Of a DNA stretch of 64,000 nucleotides, positions 47,811-60,327 are shown piece after piece (within the stretch, counting starts at the first letter, position 1; each line of letters begins with the position of its first letter). The position numbers were made by a program, and so were the translations under genes. Source of the DNA: Paraburkholderia sp. PGU19 (GTDB lineage Bacteria > Pseudomonadota > Gammaproteobacteria > Burkholderiales > Burkholderiaceae); contig NZ_AP023179.1 of the NCBI RefSeq assembly GCF_013426915.1, positions 3,410,001-3,474,000 of the forward strand, given 5' to 3'. The notes under the pieces are model-generated. The model was not told where the DNA came from. It saw nothing but the letters and a program-made list of their open reading frames with translations, and made no database searches.

Positions 47811-48176
47811 TCAGCCCATTCTCAGCCAGGGGCGCGGTCCCGCCAGCAGATGCGCGTGCAGGTGATAGACCTCCTGCCCACCGCCGGGCCCCGTATTGAT
47901 GACCGTGCGGAAACCCGTCTGCCCACCCTTGTACGCAACGCCCAGCTGATCGGCGAGACGTGCAACCAATATCAACATTTTACCAAGCAGGGCCGAATCG
48001 CTCTCGGTACAGTTCGACAGCGTTTCGATGTGCTTGCGCGGTATCACGAGCACATGCGTTTCGGCCGCCGGACGGATGTCGCGGAACGCGACGAACTCGT
48101 CGTCTTCGTGGACTTTCGTCGACGGGATTTGACCCGCGGCGATCTTGCAGAACAGGCAATTTGGATCGTGGCTCAT
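47811..48176 (-). CDS. HIT-family nucleotide hydrolase (HinT-like)
   Basis: The start MSHDPNCLFCKIAAGQIPS gives 121 residues. The histidine triad is in EVYHLHAHLLAG, His105, His107 and His109. A CLFC pair near the N-terminus may bind zinc. HinT hydrolyses nucleoside phosphoramidates. It continues the minus-strand array, 43 bp after the DUF4870 gene. Confidence 0.94.
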   Translation of the reverse strand: MSHDPNCLFCKIAAGQIPSTKVHEDDEFVAFRDIRPAAETHVLVIPRKHIETLSNCTESDSALLGKMLILVARLADQLGVAYKGGQTGFRTVINTGPGGGQEVYHLHAHLLAGPRPWLRMG

Positions 48177-48219
48177 GGTCTCGGTGAACGGCAAACGCGG
48201 CACGCGCCAGATGCGCTGC

Positions 48220-48615
48220 TCAGAACCAGCCGCGCGGATTCGTCAGCGGCTTGTTGTCGTACAGATACAGCCAGCCTTTGATGATACGGTACAACGTCCA
48301 TATCGCGACAGCCCACAGGATAGGCACGCCGATCAGCACGATGAACAGCGCAACGCCGATCAGATGCCCGATCAGCCCCATCCAGAACGTACGGATCTGC
48401 CAGTCGAAATGCGCTTCGTAGGGCGTGCCGATGGTCTCCGGCCGCTTGATGTAGTTGATGATGATCGCGATCAGCACCGAGATGCCGCCCGTCAGCCAGT
48501 ACACGGCGTAGAGCGCGTAGATGATGTGCGTCAGCGTGCGCAGGCTGCGCTGCCGGTCGATTTCGACTGCGCTCTGATACGACGGTGGCGGATAACCGCC
48601 GTGCGACTGTTCCAT
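48220..48615 (-). CDS. DUF4870-type small integral membrane protein
   Basis: The start MEQSHGGYPPPSYQ gives 131 residues; the extended frame upstream is discarded. A Pro/Tyr-rich cytoplasmic start is followed by three or four membrane helices (THIIYALYAVYWLTGGISVLIAIIINYI, FWMGLIGHLIGVALFIVLIGVPILWAVAIWTLYRIIKG). The pattern matches the DUF4870 family, whose function is unknown. It lies between hisE and hinT in the same direction, 115 bp after hisE. Confidence 0.88.
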   Translation of the reverse strand: MEQSHGGYPPPSYQSAVEIDRQRSLRTLTHIIYALYAVYWLTGGISVLIAIIINYIKRPETIGTPYEAHFDWQIRTFWMGLIGHLIGVALFIVLIGVPILWAVAIWTLYRIIKGWLYLYDNKPLTNPRGWF

Positions 48616-48730
48616 GCTTGCGTCCTCCTGGAGGGTGCGAATGGATACTGTTGCTGTGCCGGTGCTGCGTGTCTCGTCGCTGTGTTGCGCCGCGCGCACG
48701 CTTGCGCGCGCGGTTATGTCCTGCTCGCGC

Positions 48731-49105
48731 TCAGTCGCCGTTCTGCTCGCGATCGCGACTCTTGCGCAATGCCTTTTCCTCGATGCCCGACAGCCCTTCG
48801 CGACGCTCCAACTCAGCGAGCACGTCGGCGGGATTCAAATCGAAGTGCGACAGCATCACGAGGCAATGAAACCATAAATCGGCCACTTCGCCGACCAGCG
48901 CCTTGCGCTCCGCTCCGAGACGCACGTCCTTCGCGGCCAGCACGACTTCCGTGGCTTCCTCGCCGATCTTCTTCAGCACCGCGTCGTCGCCCTTGTGGAA
49001 CAGGCGCGACACGTACGACGTGTCGGGATCGCCGCCCTTGCGGCTGTCGATAACGGCTGCGAGACGCCGAAGCGTATCGTTCGTCGATTGCGTGTTTTGC
49101 GTCAT
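48731..49105 (-). CDS. hisE: Phosphoribosyl-ATP pyrophosphatase
   Basis: This 124-residue all-helical enzyme has the MazG-like motifs [16 protein letters not shown] and [15 protein letters not shown], whose Glu and Asp bind magnesium. It removes pyrophosphate from phosphoribosyl-ATP in histidine step 2. It is separate from hisI rather than fused. Start overlaps the hisI stop by 4 bp. Confidence 0.96.
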   Translation of the reverse strand: MTQNTQSTNDTLRRLAAVIDSRKGGDPDTSYVSRLFHKGDDAVLKKIGEEATEVVLAAKDVRLGAERKALVGEVADLWFHCLVMLSHFDLNPADVLAELERREGLSGIEEKALRKSRDREQNGD

Positions 49106-49509
49106 TTGTAGATGTGTTCGGGGTCTTTCAGCACGGGCTCGACGGCAACCCAGTTGCCGGCATCGACCGAGCCTTCGAATTTCTGGAAAAAGCACGAATG
49201 CCGGCCCGTGTGGCAGGCGATGCCCGATACCTGCTCGACCTTCAGCAGCACGACGTCCTCGTCGCAATCGAGCCGCACTTCATGCACATGCTGCACGTGG
49301 CCCGATTCTTCGCCCTTGAACCACAGGCGTTGGCGCGAGCGGGAAAAATAGACGGCGCGGCCCGTTTCGATCGTCTTCGACAGCGCTTCGCGGTTCATCC
49401 ACGCGAACATCAGCACGTCGTTGGTCGATGCTTCCTGCGCGATTACGGGCACGAGGCCGTTCGCGTCCCACTTCACCTTGTCGAGCCAGCCGACTTCAGA
49501 CGGATTCAC
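49102..49509 (-). CDS. hisI: Phosphoribosyl-AMP cyclohydrolase
   Basis: This 135-residue enzyme has [31 protein letters not shown] with the zinc ligands (Cys-Asp-x-Asp) and [10 protein letters not shown], which supplies the remaining cysteines. It opens the adenine ring of phosphoribosyl-AMP in step 3 of histidine synthesis. One base separates it from hisF. Confidence 0.96.
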   Translation of the reverse strand: MNPSEVGWLDKVKWDANGLVPVIAQEASTNDVLMFAWMNREALSKTIETGRAVYFSRSRQRLWFKGEESGHVQHVHEVRLDCDEDVVLLKVEQVSGIACHTGRHSCFFQKFEGSVDAGNWVAVEPVLKDPEHIYK

Positions 49510-49510
49510 G

Positions 49511-50284
49511 TTACAACCTCACCGAAATGCCCTGATCGGCCATGAAGCGCTTGCACTCGCCGACCGTGTGCTCGCCATAGTGGAAGATGCTCGCGGCCAG
49601 CACGGCGTCTGCGCGGCCGTCCTTGATGCCGTCGGCCAGATGCTGCAGCGAACCGACGCCGCCCGACGCGATCACGGGAATGGACACCGCGTCCGACACG
49701 GCGCGTGTCAGCGCAATGTCGAAGCCGCTTTTCGTGCCGTCGCGGTCCATGCTGGTCAGCAGGATTTCGCCCGCGCCCAGTTCGGCCATCTTGCGCGCCC
49801 ATTGGACGGCGTCGAGGCCCGTATTCTTGCGCCCGCCATGCGTGAAGACTTCCCAGCGCGGCGTTTCGCCATCGGCCGACACGCGCTTCGCGTCGATCGC
49901 GACGACAATGCACTGCGAGCCGTATTTATCGGTCGAATCGCGCACGAGCTGCGGATTCGCCACTGCCGACGAATTCATGCTCACCTTGTCCGCGCCCGCG
50001 TTCAGCAGGCGCCGCACGTCTTCGACGGCGCGCACGCCGCCGCCGACGGTCAGCGGAATGAAGACCTGCGAAGCCACAGCTTCGATGATGGGCAGGATCA
50101 GGTCGCGCTGGTCGGACGTGGCGGTGATATCGAGGAAGGTGAGTTCGTCCGCGCCCTGCTCGTCGTAGCGGCGCGCGATTTCGACGGGGTCTCCCGCGTC
50201 GCGCAACTCGACGAAGTTGACGCCCTTGACCACGCGGCCAGCCGTGACGTCCAGACAGGGAATGATGCGTTTAGCTAAAGCCAT
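49511..50284 (-). CDS. hisF: Imidazole glycerol phosphate synthase, cyclase subunit
   Basis: The start [21 protein letters not shown] gives 257 residues, standard HisF length. The (beta/alpha)8 barrel has the catalytic Asp in PCLDV and a second in LTSMDRDGT. Phosphate-binding GGG and [10 protein letters not shown] motifs are present. It uses ammonia from HisH to form the imidazole ring. A 145-bp gap with hairpins separates it from hisA. Confidence 0.97.
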   Translation of the reverse strand: MALAKRIIPCLDVTAGRVVKGVNFVELRDAGDPVEIARRYDEQGADELTFLDITATSDQRDLILPIIEAVASQVFIPLTVGGGVRAVEDVRRLLNAGADKVSMNSSAVANPQLVRDSTDKYGSQCIVVAIDAKRVSADGETPRWEVFTHGGRKNTGLDAVQWARKMAELGAGEILLTSMDRDGTKSGFDIALTRAVSDAVSIPVIASGGVGSLQHLADGIKDGRADAVLAASIFHYGEHTVGECKRFMADQGISVRL

Positions 50285-50359
50285 GATCTTGCTAGTTCGT
50301 GCCAATACCGCTGGTGAGGCCGCTCGCCCGTGTGTGAATCACAGGTGAACGGCGCAAGG

Positions 50360-50371
50360 CCGGCATGCCGG
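50360..50371. repeat. 12-bp perfect palindrome CCGGCATGCCGG between hisA and hisF
   Basis: The sequence is fully self-complementary and lies 8 bp from the stronger hairpin at 50379-50406 in the same intercistronic gap. Confidence 0.5.
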
Positions 50372-50378
50372 ACGCTCT

Positions 50379-50406
50379 GCGCACCTGAACGATGCTTCAG
50401 GTGCGC
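50379..50406. repeat. 11-bp hairpin in the hisA-hisF gap
   Basis: Arms GCGCACCTGAA and TTCAGGTGCGC pair perfectly around a 6-nt loop CGATGC. No T tract follows on the minus strand. Such a stem between operon genes may stabilise or punctuate the mRNA. Confidence 0.6.
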
Positions 50407-50429
50407 ACGATGCGCAGAAAACCCGACGC

Positions 50430-51182
50430 TCAGGCGTCGTCCGATTCGCGCAGGCGGTCCGCGTGCGTCTGTGCCGCGGCAAAATCCAGGTCGCCCGAGT
50501 AGATAGCACGGCCGCAGATCACGCCTTCGATGCCCTCGGCTTCCACTTCGCACAGCGCGTCGATATCGCCCATGTTCGACAGGCCGCCGCTCGCGATCAC
50601 GGGAATCTTCACCGCGCGCGCGAGGCGCACCGTCGCCTCGATATTGATGCCCTGAAGCATGCCGTCGCGGCCGATGTCCGTGTAGATGATCGACTCGCAG
50701 CCGTAGTCCTCGAACTTGCGCGCGAGGTCCGCGACTTCGTGGCCCGTCAGCTTGCTCCAGCCGTCGGTGGCGACCTTGCCGTCCTTCGCATCGAGGCCGA
50801 CGATGATATGTCCGCCGAACGCCGTGCACGCTTCGAGCAGGAAGCCGGGGTTCTTCACCGCCGCCGTGCCGATGATCACGTACTCGAGACCGTCGTCCAG
50901 ATAGCGCTCGATCGTGTTCAGGTCGCGGATGCCGCCGCCCAGCTGCACGGGAATCTCTCCGCCGACTTCTTCGATGATCGCGCGAATCGCGTCTTCGTTC
51001 TTCGGCTTGCCGGCGAACGCGCCGTTCAGGTCGACGAGGTGCAGGCGCCGCGCGCCGCGGTCGACCCAATGTCGGGCCATCACCGCCGGTTCCTCGTGGA
51101 AAATCGTCGCCTGGTCCATATCGCCCTGTTTGAGGCGTACACACTGACCGTCTTTCAGGTCGATGGCGGGGATCAGCAGCAT
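50430..51182 (-). CDS. hisA: Phosphoribosylformimino-5-aminoimidazole carboxamide ribotide isomerase
   Basis: This 250-residue (beta/alpha)8 barrel begins [21 protein letters not shown], with the catalytic Asp8 in AIDLKDG. The second catalytic Asp is in [14 protein letters not shown]. Phosphate-binding GGGIRD and [11 protein letters not shown] motifs are clear. It isomerises ProFAR to PRFAR, the substrate of HisFH. Followed by hisF. Confidence 0.97.
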   Translation of the reverse strand: MLLIPAIDLKDGQCVRLKQGDMDQATIFHEEPAVMARHWVDRGARRLHLVDLNGAFAGKPKNEDAIRAIIEEVGGEIPVQLGGGIRDLNTIERYLDDGLEYVIIGTAAVKNPGFLLEACTAFGGHIIVGLDAKDGKVATDGWSKLTGHEVADLARKFEDYGCESIIYTDIGRDGMLQGINIEATVRLARAVKIPVIASGGLSNMGDIDALCEVEAEGIEGVICGRAIYSGDLDFAAAQTHADRLRESDDA

Positions 51183-51380
51183 AGCAATCGGGTGTTGTCA
51201 GGGAAAAAAGTTGAAGTTCGGCTGGCGGCAAATCCGGCTGGGGCCGGCGCCAGGCCGTTCCGCTAGTTTAGTACATGTCTTTCGGCGACCTTGCCGGCAG
51301 GCTTCGGATGCATATGCATGTGAGCGAGGCAGCAGGGACGGATTGAGAACATGGACGGTTAAAGATGCTGACGGCAGGGA

Positions 51381-52022
51381 TCAGGGATTCCAGTGCACGA
51401 AGTTGCGATACACGCGCAAGCCCGCATCGGCGCTCTTTTCCGGGTGGAATTGGGTCGCAAAAATGTTATCCCGCGCCACCGCCGAGGTAAAGGGCACGCC
51501 GTACACGGTTTCACCCGACGTATGCGCGGCGTTTTCCGGCACGACGTAATAGCTGTGCACGAAGTAGAAGAACGCGTTGTCGGCCACACCGTCCCACAAG
51601 GGGTGCGGCTGCGCCTGACGGACACGGTTCCAGCCCATCTGCGGCACCTTGAAGCGCGAGCCGTCGTCCTGCAACTGGCCTTCGAGATCGAAGCGCACCA
51701 CCTTCCCAGGCAACAGGCCCAGGCCCTTCGTATCGCCTTCCGCGCTCCAGTCGAACAGCATCTGCTCGCCGACACACACGCCCATCAGCGGCTTGCTGCG
51801 GGACGCTTCGACGACGGCTTCCTGCAAGCCGGATTCGCCGAGTGAGCGCATGCAGTCGGGCATCGCGCCCTGGCCCGGCAGCACCACACGGTCCGCTGCG
51901 CGAATTGCTTCGGGCTTGTCGACAATTGCCACGTCCGCTTCGGGCGCGGCTTTCCTCAACGCCTGGGCAACCGATCGCAGGTTGCCCATTCCGTAATCCA
52001 CAATCGCAATCGAAGTTTTCAT
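51381..52022 (-). CDS. hisH: Imidazole glycerol phosphate synthase, glutaminase subunit
   Basis: This 213-residue class I glutamine amidotransferase has the start [18 protein letters not shown]. The nucleophilic Cys is in [13 protein letters not shown], and the catalytic His and Glu are in FHPEKS near the C-terminus. It feeds ammonia to HisF. Its ATG overlaps the stop of the marC-type gene (ATGA). A 198-bp gap, containing ATGCATATGCAT at 51308-51319, separates it from hisA. Confidence 0.96.
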   Translation of the reverse strand: MKTSIAIVDYGMGNLRSVAQALRKAAPEADVAIVDKPEAIRAADRVVLPGQGAMPDCMRSLGESGLQEAVVEASRSKPLMGVCVGEQMLFDWSAEGDTKGLGLLPGKVVRFDLEGQLQDDGSRFKVPQMGWNRVRQAQPHPLWDGVADNAFFYFVHSYYVVPENAAHTSGETVYGVPFTSAVARDNIFATQFHPEKSADAGLRVYRNFVHWNP

Positions 52023-52639
52023 TTCAAGTTAGGCAGCAACGCCTTCAATCCGTTGACGATGAACTCCACCGCCAGCGCCGACAACATCAAACCCATCAAC
52101 CGCGTGCCGATGTTGATTCCCGTCCGACCGACCCAGCGGGCAATCGGTTCAGCAAGACTCAGCGATCCGAAACACAGCGCCGCAATCACAGCGCCGATGC
52201 CAATCAGAGTAATCCGCTCGTACCAATGAGGATAGCTGGCCGAATAGACTAGGACAGTACTGATAGAGCCCGGCCCCGTCAGCAGCGGAATCGCCAGCGG
52301 CACGACGGCGATGTTGTCCTTCATCTCCGCCTCGTGACGCTCTTCCGGCGTCGAGCGGGCATTGCCGACCTGAGCGTTCAGCATGCTGATCGACATCAGC
52401 AGCATGATGATGCCGCCGCCCACTTCGAGCGCGCCGATCGAAATGCCGAAGAAGCGGATGATCTGCTGCCCGATCAACGTGCTCACCGTAATCACACAGA
52501 ACACCGAAATCGACGCGACACGGATGGTGCGGCGCTGTTCGGCGGACGATTGCTGCGACGTCAGGCTCAGAAAGAACGGTATCGCGCCGACCGGGTTGAT
52601 CAACGCCAGCAGCGAAATAAACGACTTGATGGTGTCCAT
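52019..52639 (-). CDS. MarC-family integral membrane protein
   Basis: This 206-residue protein has six membrane helices with the family start [22 protein letters not shown] and the second-half [20 protein letters not shown] and [22 protein letters not shown]. MarC proteins are of unproven function despite the multiple-antibiotic-resistance name. It interrupts the his genes: it lies between hisB and hisH and overlaps hisH by 4 bp, so it is expressed with histidine synthesis. Confidence 0.92.
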   Translation of the reverse strand: MDTIKSFISLLALINPVGAIPFFLSLTSQQSSAEQRRTIRVASISVFCVITVSTLIGQQIIRFFGISIGALEVGGGIIMLLMSISMLNAQVGNARSTPEERHEAEMKDNIAVVPLAIPLLTGPGSISTVLVYSASYPHWYERITLIGIGAVIAALCFGSLSLAEPIARWVGRTGINIGTRLMGLMLSALAVEFIVNGLKALLPNLK

Positions 52640-52699
52640 CTCAAGCCGGCCGCGCGCCGCGCAACCGGTCCTTTGGGTGGCTTGGTGGCTATTGGTCGC

Positions 52700-53287
52700 T
52701 CAGAGACTGCCCTTGGTCGACGGAATCTGCCCCGCCGCGCGCTCGTCCAGTTCGACGGCCATGCGCAATGCGCGGCCGAACGCCTTGAACACCGTTTCCA
52801 TCTGATGATGCGCGTTCAGGCCGCGCAGGTTGTCGATATGCAGCGTAACGCCGGCATGATTGACGAATCCGCGGAAGAATTCGATGGAGAGATCGACGTC
52901 GAACGTGCCGATGCGCGCGCGCGTGAACGGTACGTGGAATTCCAGGCCCGGCCGGCCGGAAAAATCGATCACGACGCGCGACAGCGCTTCGTCGAGCGGC
53001 ACGTAGGAATGACCGTAGCGGCGAATGCCCTTCTTGTCGCCGACGGCCTTCGCAATGGCCTGGCCCAGCGTGATGCCGACGTCTTCGACGGTATGGTGGT
53101 CGTCGATATGCGTATCGCCATGCGACTCGATGTCCAGATCGATCAGCCCGTGGCGGGCAATCTGGTCGAGCATGTGATCAAGGAACGGCACGCCCGTGGC
53201 CAGCTTCTGCTGACCGGTGCCGTCCAGGTTGATCTTCACACGGATCTGCGTTTCGCTGGTGTTGCGAACGACTTCCGCAAGGCGCAT
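52700..53287 (-). CDS. hisB: Imidazoleglycerol-phosphate dehydratase
   Basis: The start [23 protein letters not shown] gives 195 residues, the monofunctional HisB size (no fused phosphatase). The [12 protein letters not shown] and [11 protein letters not shown] motifs supply the manganese-binding histidines, and [12 protein letters not shown] and [18 protein letters not shown] complete the enzyme. It catalyses step 6 of histidine synthesis. A separate HisN-type phosphatase must exist elsewhere. Confidence 0.96.
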   Translation of the reverse strand: MRLAEVVRNTSETQIRVKINLDGTGQQKLATGVPFLDHMLDQIARHGLIDLDIESHGDTHIDDHHTVEDVGITLGQAIAKAVGDKKGIRRYGHSYVPLDEALSRVVIDFSGRPGLEFHVPFTRARIGTFDVDLSIEFFRGFVNHAGVTLHIDNLRGLNAHHQMETVFKAFGRALRMAVELDERAAGQIPSTKGSL

Positions 53288-53340
53288 GGCAATTCCTCGA
53301 ATCTGACTTTGAAAAAAGTGGGGTTGTGAACGTGCTGGCT

Positions 53341-54411
53341 TCAGTTCAGCACGAGTTTCAGCGCGGCGAGCATTTGAGCGTTTTCTTCCGGAGAACCGAC
53401 CGTCAAACGCACGCAATTCGCGAGCAATGGATGCATTTTACTCACGTTTTTGATCAAAACCCGCGAAGTAAGAAGGGTTTCGAACGTCGCCGATGCATCG
53501 GGCACACGCACCAGCAGGAAATTGCCAGCGCTCGGGAACACTTCAGCGCCCGGCAGCGCGGCGACCGCCTGAGCCAGCTTCGTGCGTTCGTCGCGCAATT
53601 GCGCGGCCTGCGCGTCGAGCACGTCGATATGATCGAGCAGGAAATCGGCCGTCGTCTGCGTCAGCACGTTGACGTTGTACGGCGGGCGCACCTTGTCGAA
53701 CTCGTTGATCCATTCCATGCGGCCCGCCATGTAGCCAAGGCGGATGCCCGCGAGGCCCAGCTTCGACACCGTGCGCATCACGACGACATTGTCGAAGTCT
53801 CCCGCACGCGGCATCCAGCTCTCTTGCGCGAACGGCTGATACGCTTCGTCGATCACGACCAGGCTCCCGCTCGCCGCTGCGATGATGCGCTCCATGTCGG
53901 CGGCATCGAACAGCGTGCCCGTCGGGTTGTTCGGGTACGCGAGGTAAATCACGGCCGGCCGGTGTTCAGCGATAGCGGCGAGCATCGCGTTCGTATCGAG
54001 CGTGAAGTCGGCGTTCAGTGGCACGCCGACGAACTCCATGCCCGCGAGTTTCGCCGACATCGCGTACATCACGAAGCCCGGCACGGGCGCCAGCACCTTC
54101 GCGCCTGGCGTCGCGCACGCCACAGAGATGATGCTGATCAGTTCGTCCGAACCGTTGCCGAGCAGCACCTCGCAGTTCGCCGGCACGTTCATCACGCGCT
54201 TGAGCTTCTCGATGAGCGCCTGCGGACGCGGCGCCGGATAACGGTTCAGCGCGACGGCCGCGAGATGCTCGCCGAGTTGCGCGGCCAGCGCTTCAGGCAG
54301 CGGAAACGGATTCTCCATTGCATCGAGCTTCACGAGGCCCGTCGCATCGGCAACGGGGTAGCTCGTCATCGCGAGCACGTCGCGGCGAATAATGTCTTGA
54401 GGTGTCGTCAT
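53341..54411 (-). CDS. hisC: Histidinol-phosphate aminotransferase
   Basis: This 356-residue fold-type I PLP enzyme has the Schiff-base lysine in [20 protein letters not shown], and the PLP Asp/Tyr in [14 protein letters not shown] and [10 protein letters not shown]. The C-terminal arginine lies in [13 protein letters not shown]. It makes histidinol phosphate from imidazole acetol phosphate. It lies 53 bp upstream of hisB. Confidence 0.96.
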   Translation of the reverse strand: MTTPQDIIRRDVLAMTSYPVADATGLVKLDAMENPFPLPEALAAQLGEHLAAVALNRYPAPRPQALIEKLKRVMNVPANCEVLLGNGSDELISIISVACATPGAKVLAPVPGFVMYAMSAKLAGMEFVGVPLNADFTLDTNAMLAAIAEHRPAVIYLAYPNNPTGTLFDAADMERIIAAASGSLVVIDEAYQPFAQESWMPRAGDFDNVVVMRTVSKLGLAGIRLGYMAGRMEWINEFDKVRPPYNVNVLTQTTADFLLDHIDVLDAQAAQLRDERTKLAQAVAALPGAEVFPSAGNFLLVRVPDASATFETLLTSRVLIKNVSKMHPLLANCVRLTVGSPEENAQMLAALKLVLN

Positions 54412-54453
54412 GGCGTCGGGCGCGCCCGCCTTCTGACAGGCGACAGCGCAATA

Positions 54454-54474
54454 GGGGCGGCTCGCAGCCGCCCC
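54454..54474. repeat. 9-bp GC hairpin in the hisD-hisC gap
   Basis: GGGGCGGCT and AGCCGCCCC pair around a 3-nt loop CGC. It lies in the 150-bp gap between hisD and hisC and has no T tract on the minus strand. Confidence 0.55.
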
Positions 54475-54561
54475 GGGTTGAGTTCTCTGTCTTCGGAAAA
54501 CGGAGCCGTCTCAAAATTCAGCGCGTATGTTGCCCGCGTGAAAAAGCGGCTCGCCGCAAGG

Positions 54562-55884
54562 TCAGCCTGTGTTCTTCATCCGGTACTCGGCGCTGCGTGC
54601 ATGCGCCTGCAGGCCTTCGCCATACGCAAGCTCAGCGGCAATTTCACCGAGCGTCTGCGCACCGTCCGCGCTCACTTCGATGAGGCTGGAGCGCTTGAAG
54701 AAATCATAGACGCCGAGCGGCGACGAGAAACGTGCGGTACGAGACGTAGGCAGCACGTGATTTGGCCCCGCGCAGTAGTCGCCGAGGCTTTCGCTCGTGT
54801 AGCGGCCAAGGAAGATCGCGCCCGCGTGGCGAATCTGCTGCGCCCACTGTTGCGGCTCCAGCGCGGAAATTTCGAGGTGTTCCGGCGCGATGTCGTTGGC
54901 GATCGCGCACGCCTGCTCCATGTCACGCACCTTGATCAGCGCGCCACGTCCTTCGAGCGACGCCTGGATCACGTCGCGGCGGGGCATCGTCGGTAGCAGC
55001 TCGTTGATGGCGTCTTCGACGCGCGCGATGAAACCTTCGTCCGGGCACAGCAAAATGGATTGCGCGAGTTCGTCGTGTTCGGCCTGCGAGAACAGGTCCA
55101 TCGCGACCCAGCGCGGATCGGTCGTGCCGTCGCACAGCACGAGAATTTCCGACGGACCGGCGATCATGTCGATGCCGACCGTGCCGAACACGCGGCGTTT
55201 CGCCGACGCGACATACGCATTGCCGGGGCCGCAGATCTTGTCGACGGCGGGAATGGTTTGCGTGCCGTACGCGAGCGCGCCGACCGCCTGCGCGCCGCCA
55301 ATCGTGAACACGCGATCCACACCGCCCAGCAGCGCCGCCGCCAGCACGAGCGGATTCTTCACGCCGTCCGGCGTCGGCACGACCATGACGATTTCGCGCA
55401 CACCGGCCACGCGCGCCGGAATCGCGTTCATCAGCACCGACGACGGATACGCCGCCTTGCCACCCGGCACGTAAATACCCGCGCGGTCGAGCGGCGTCAC
55501 CCTCTGGCCAAGCACGGTGCCGTCGGCTTCCGTGTACTGCCAGCTATGGCTGCCGCATTCGATCTTCTGCTTCTCGTGATAGCCGCGCACGCGCGCCGCC
55601 GCCGCTTCGAGCGCCGCGCGGCGCTTCGGCTCCAGGCCTTCCAGTGCCCCTTCCAGTTCCGACATCGGTAGTTCGAGCGCGCCGACATCCTTCGCGTTCA
55701 GACGGTCGAAACGGTTCGTATAGTCGAGCACGGCGGCATCGCCACGCGCCTTCACGTCGGCCAGAATCTGCGCGACCGAGCGTTCGATCGCTTCGTCTTC
55801 GCTCGCTTCGAACGCGAGCACCGCATGCAGCGACTTCTGGAAATTCTCAGTGCTGGAATCGAGTTTGCGAATCTTGATAGACAT
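54562..55884 (-). CDS. hisD: Histidinol dehydrogenase
   Basis: This 440-residue enzyme has the signature [20 protein letters not shown] and the [16 protein letters not shown] and [14 protein letters not shown] segments, with the zinc-binding Gln/His/Asp. It performs the last two oxidations from histidinol to histidine with NAD. It lies 54 bp after hisG. Confidence 0.97.
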   Translation of the reverse strand: MSIKIRKLDSSTENFQKSLHAVLAFEASEDEAIERSVAQILADVKARGDAAVLDYTNRFDRLNAKDVGALELPMSELEGALEGLEPKRRAALEAAAARVRGYHEKQKIECGSHSWQYTEADGTVLGQRVTPLDRAGIYVPGGKAAYPSSVLMNAIPARVAGVREIVMVVPTPDGVKNPLVLAAALLGGVDRVFTIGGAQAVGALAYGTQTIPAVDKICGPGNAYVASAKRRVFGTVGIDMIAGPSEILVLCDGTTDPRWVAMDLFSQAEHDELAQSILLCPDEGFIARVEDAINELLPTMPRRDVIQASLEGRGALIKVRDMEQACAIANDIAPEHLEISALEPQQWAQQIRHAGAIFLGRYTSESLGDYCAGPNHVLPTSRTARFSSPLGVYDFFKRSSLIEVSADGAQTLGEIAAELAYGEGLQAHARSAEYRMKNTG

Positions 55885-55938
55885 GCTGGTATCCGTTTCG
55901 GTGAGGCGCGCGCGTCAGACTCGGCTATGGCCTTTGCG

Positions 55939-58371
<2,433 letters not shown>

Positions 58372-58379
58372 GTGTGCTC

Positions 58380-59135
58380 CTAGTGACGCAGCTTGAAGCC
58401 GGAAGCGAGCATGCGCATCGCCAGCACGGCCAGCACGACGAAGAAACCGCCGACAATCAGCAGGCTCCACATCGGATCGATATCCGACATACCGAAGAAG
58501 CCATAACGAAAGCCGTCGATCATGTAGAAAAACGGGTTCAGCCGCGAGATTTCGCGCCACACGGGCGGCAGCGTATGCGTCGAGTAGAACACGCCCGACA
58601 GGAACGTGAGAGGCATGATCAGAAAATTCTGGAACGCGGCGAGCTGGTCGAACTTCTCGGCCCAGATGCCCGCGATCAAACCAAGCGTGCCGAGAATCGC
58701 CGAACCGAGCACCGCGAACGCGATGATATAAAGCGGCGCGCTGAAGCTCATCGGGATGAACCAGACCGTGACGATGAACACGCCCAGCCCGACGCTCAAT
58801 CCGCGCACGACAGCGGCGAGCACATACGCGCCGTACATCTCCCAGTGCGACAGTGGCGGCAGAAGCACGAACACGAGATTGCCCGTGATCTTCGACTGGA
58901 TCAGCGACGACGAACTATTCGCGAACGCGTTCTGCAGCACGCTCATCATGACGAGGCCCGGCACGAGAAAGCTCGTGTAGAGCACGCCCGGATAGACCTG
59001 CACGTGATCGCGCAGCGCGTGGCCGAAGATCGTCAGATACAGCAATGCGGTGATAACCGGTGCGAGCACCGTCTGGAACGCGACCTTCCAGAAGCGCAGC
59101 AATTCCTTGTAGAACAGAGTACGGAAACCGTTCAT
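58380..59135 (-). CDS. ABC-2-type transporter permease, YadH-like
   Basis: This 251-residue protein has six helices and the ABC-2 start NGFRTLFYKELLRFWKVAFQTVLAPV followed by LYTSFLVPGLVMMSVLQNAFANSS. The end has FRYGFFGMSDIDPMWSL. It resembles the YadH permease of the YadGH exporter, whose substrate is unknown. It overlaps its ATPase gene by 4 bp and lies between mlaB and bolA. Confidence 0.93.
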   Translation of the reverse strand: MNGFRTLFYKELLRFWKVAFQTVLAPVITALLYLTIFGHALRDHVQVYPGVLYTSFLVPGLVMMSVLQNAFANSSSSLIQSKITGNLVFVLLPPLSHWEMYGAYVLAAVVRGLSVGLGVFIVTVWFIPMSFSAPLYIIAFAVLGSAILGTLGLIAGIWAEKFDQLAAFQNFLIMPLTFLSGVFYSTHTLPPVWREISRLNPFFYMIDGFRYGFFGMSDIDPMWSLLIVGGFFVVLAVLAMRMLASGFKLRH

Positions 59136-60058
59136 GCCAACCCCTCGACCACTTCCGGCCCGTTCATCACCTGCATGAACACGTCTTCGAGGTCGGCCTT
59201 GCGGACCTCGATTTCATCGAACGTGCAACCCGCCGTGCGGCATTGCGCGAGGATGCGTTCCACGTCGTCGTAGCTCGACAGGCGCAGCAGATGTTGACGT
59301 CCGTTGACATTGGTGGGGTCGACTTCGAGCGCCCGCAATTCGGCGGGCAGCACACCCTGCGCGAAACGGATGAACAGTTGCGTGCCCGCGAAACGTTCGA
59401 GCAGCGTGCTCGTACGCTCCAGCGCGACGACTTCACCCCGCCGTAGCATCGCAATGCGATCGCACAGCGATTCGGCTTCTTCCAGATAGTGCGTGGTCAG
59501 CACGATCGTGTGCCCTTCGCGATTCAGGCGCGAGATGAATTTCCACAGCGTCTGGCGCAGCTCAACGTCGACGCCTGCTGTCGGCTCGTCGAGCACGATC
59601 ACAGGCGGCCGGTGCACCAGCGCCTGCGCGACCAGCACGCGACGCTTCATCCCGCCCGACAGCGCACGCATGTTCGCGTCGGCTTTTTCGGTGAGATCGA
59701 GATTGGCCATCACTTCGTCGATCCAGTCGTCGTTCTTGCGCAGGCCGAAGTAGCCCGACTGGATGCGCAGCGTCTCGCGCACGGTGAAGAACGGATCGAA
59801 CACGAGTTCCTGCGGCACGACGCCGAGCGCGCGGCGCGCGAGACGGAAGTCGTCGACGACATGGTGGCCGTGAACCGTGATGCTGCCTTCATCGGCGCGG
59901 GCGAGGCCGGCGAGGATGCTGATGAGCGTCGTCTTGCCGGCGCCGTTCGGACCGAGCAGCCCGAAGAATTCGCCTTGTTCGACGGTGAAGCTGACGCCTT
60001 TGAGCGCTTGCAGATCTTTGTAGCGCTTCCTGACGTTACGAATTTCAATCGCTGACAT
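59132..60058 (-). CDS. ABC transporter ATP-binding protein, YadG-like
   Basis: This 308-residue protein has Walker A GLLGPNGAGKTTLISILAGL, signature LSGGMKRRVLVAQALV, Walker B VIVLDEPTAGVD and the H-loop TTHYLEEAESLCDR. It carries a C-terminal extension of about 70 residues, usual for this subgroup. It drives the permease encoded downstream. A perfect TATAAT on the minus strand at 60231-60236 may start an internal transcript for this pair. Confidence 0.95.
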   Translation of the reverse strand: MSAIEIRNVRKRYKDLQALKGVSFTVEQGEFFGLLGPNGAGKTTLISILAGLARADEGSITVHGHHVVDDFRLARRALGVVPQELVFDPFFTVRETLRIQSGYFGLRKNDDWIDEVMANLDLTEKADANMRALSGGMKRRVLVAQALVHRPPVIVLDEPTAGVDVELRQTLWKFISRLNREGHTIVLTTHYLEEAESLCDRIAMLRRGEVVALERTSTLLERFAGTQLFIRFAQGVLPAELRALEVDPTNVNGRQHLLRLSSYDDVERILAQCRTAGCTFDEIEVRKADLEDVFMQVMNGPEVVEGLA

Positions 60059-60180
60059 GACTGTGCGCCGTCAAAGTGGACAGCGCCTGATAGATCGCCC
60101 GGCAAGGGCGCGAAAGCATGGGGGAAACGAAATTGGGGCCGGGTGCAAAAGACCGCTTGCGCTGCTGCTGCAACCACTAC

Positions 60181-60211
60181 GGCCGTTTCCGCGATGCGGG
60201 ATGAAACGGCC
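60181..60211. repeat. Inverted repeat GGCCGTTTC...GAAACGGCC upstream of the YadG-like gene
   Basis: Perfect 9-bp arms with a 13-nt loop lie about 125 bp before the ATPase start, inside the transcript predicted from the TATAAT at 60231-60236. It may be a leader hairpin or an operator. Confidence 0.5.
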
Positions 60212-60230
60212 ACGCGCCAAAAAACGTTTG

Positions 60231-60236
60231 ATTATA
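60231..60236 (-). promoter_or_regulatory. Minus-10 TATAAT on the minus strand in the mlaB-yadG gap
   Basis: The perfect hexamer sits 173 bp upstream of the YadG-like start. The minus-35 at 17-bp spacing (GTCGGC) is poor, so an activator or an internal promoter of modest strength is possible. Confidence 0.5.
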
Positions 60237-60327
60237 GGGCAAAAGTCGAACCGGCCGACTTGCCTTGGGAGAACGTGAGCCAGCGCAAAGCGTGAAACGC
60301 AGCGCGAAGCTCACTGACGCGTGAGCG

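Noticed and set aside
51308..51319. ATGCATATGCAT palindrome in the hisH-hisA gap
   Set aside because: It is short and simple-sequence in nature, with no flanking symmetry. I mention it in the hisH entry only.
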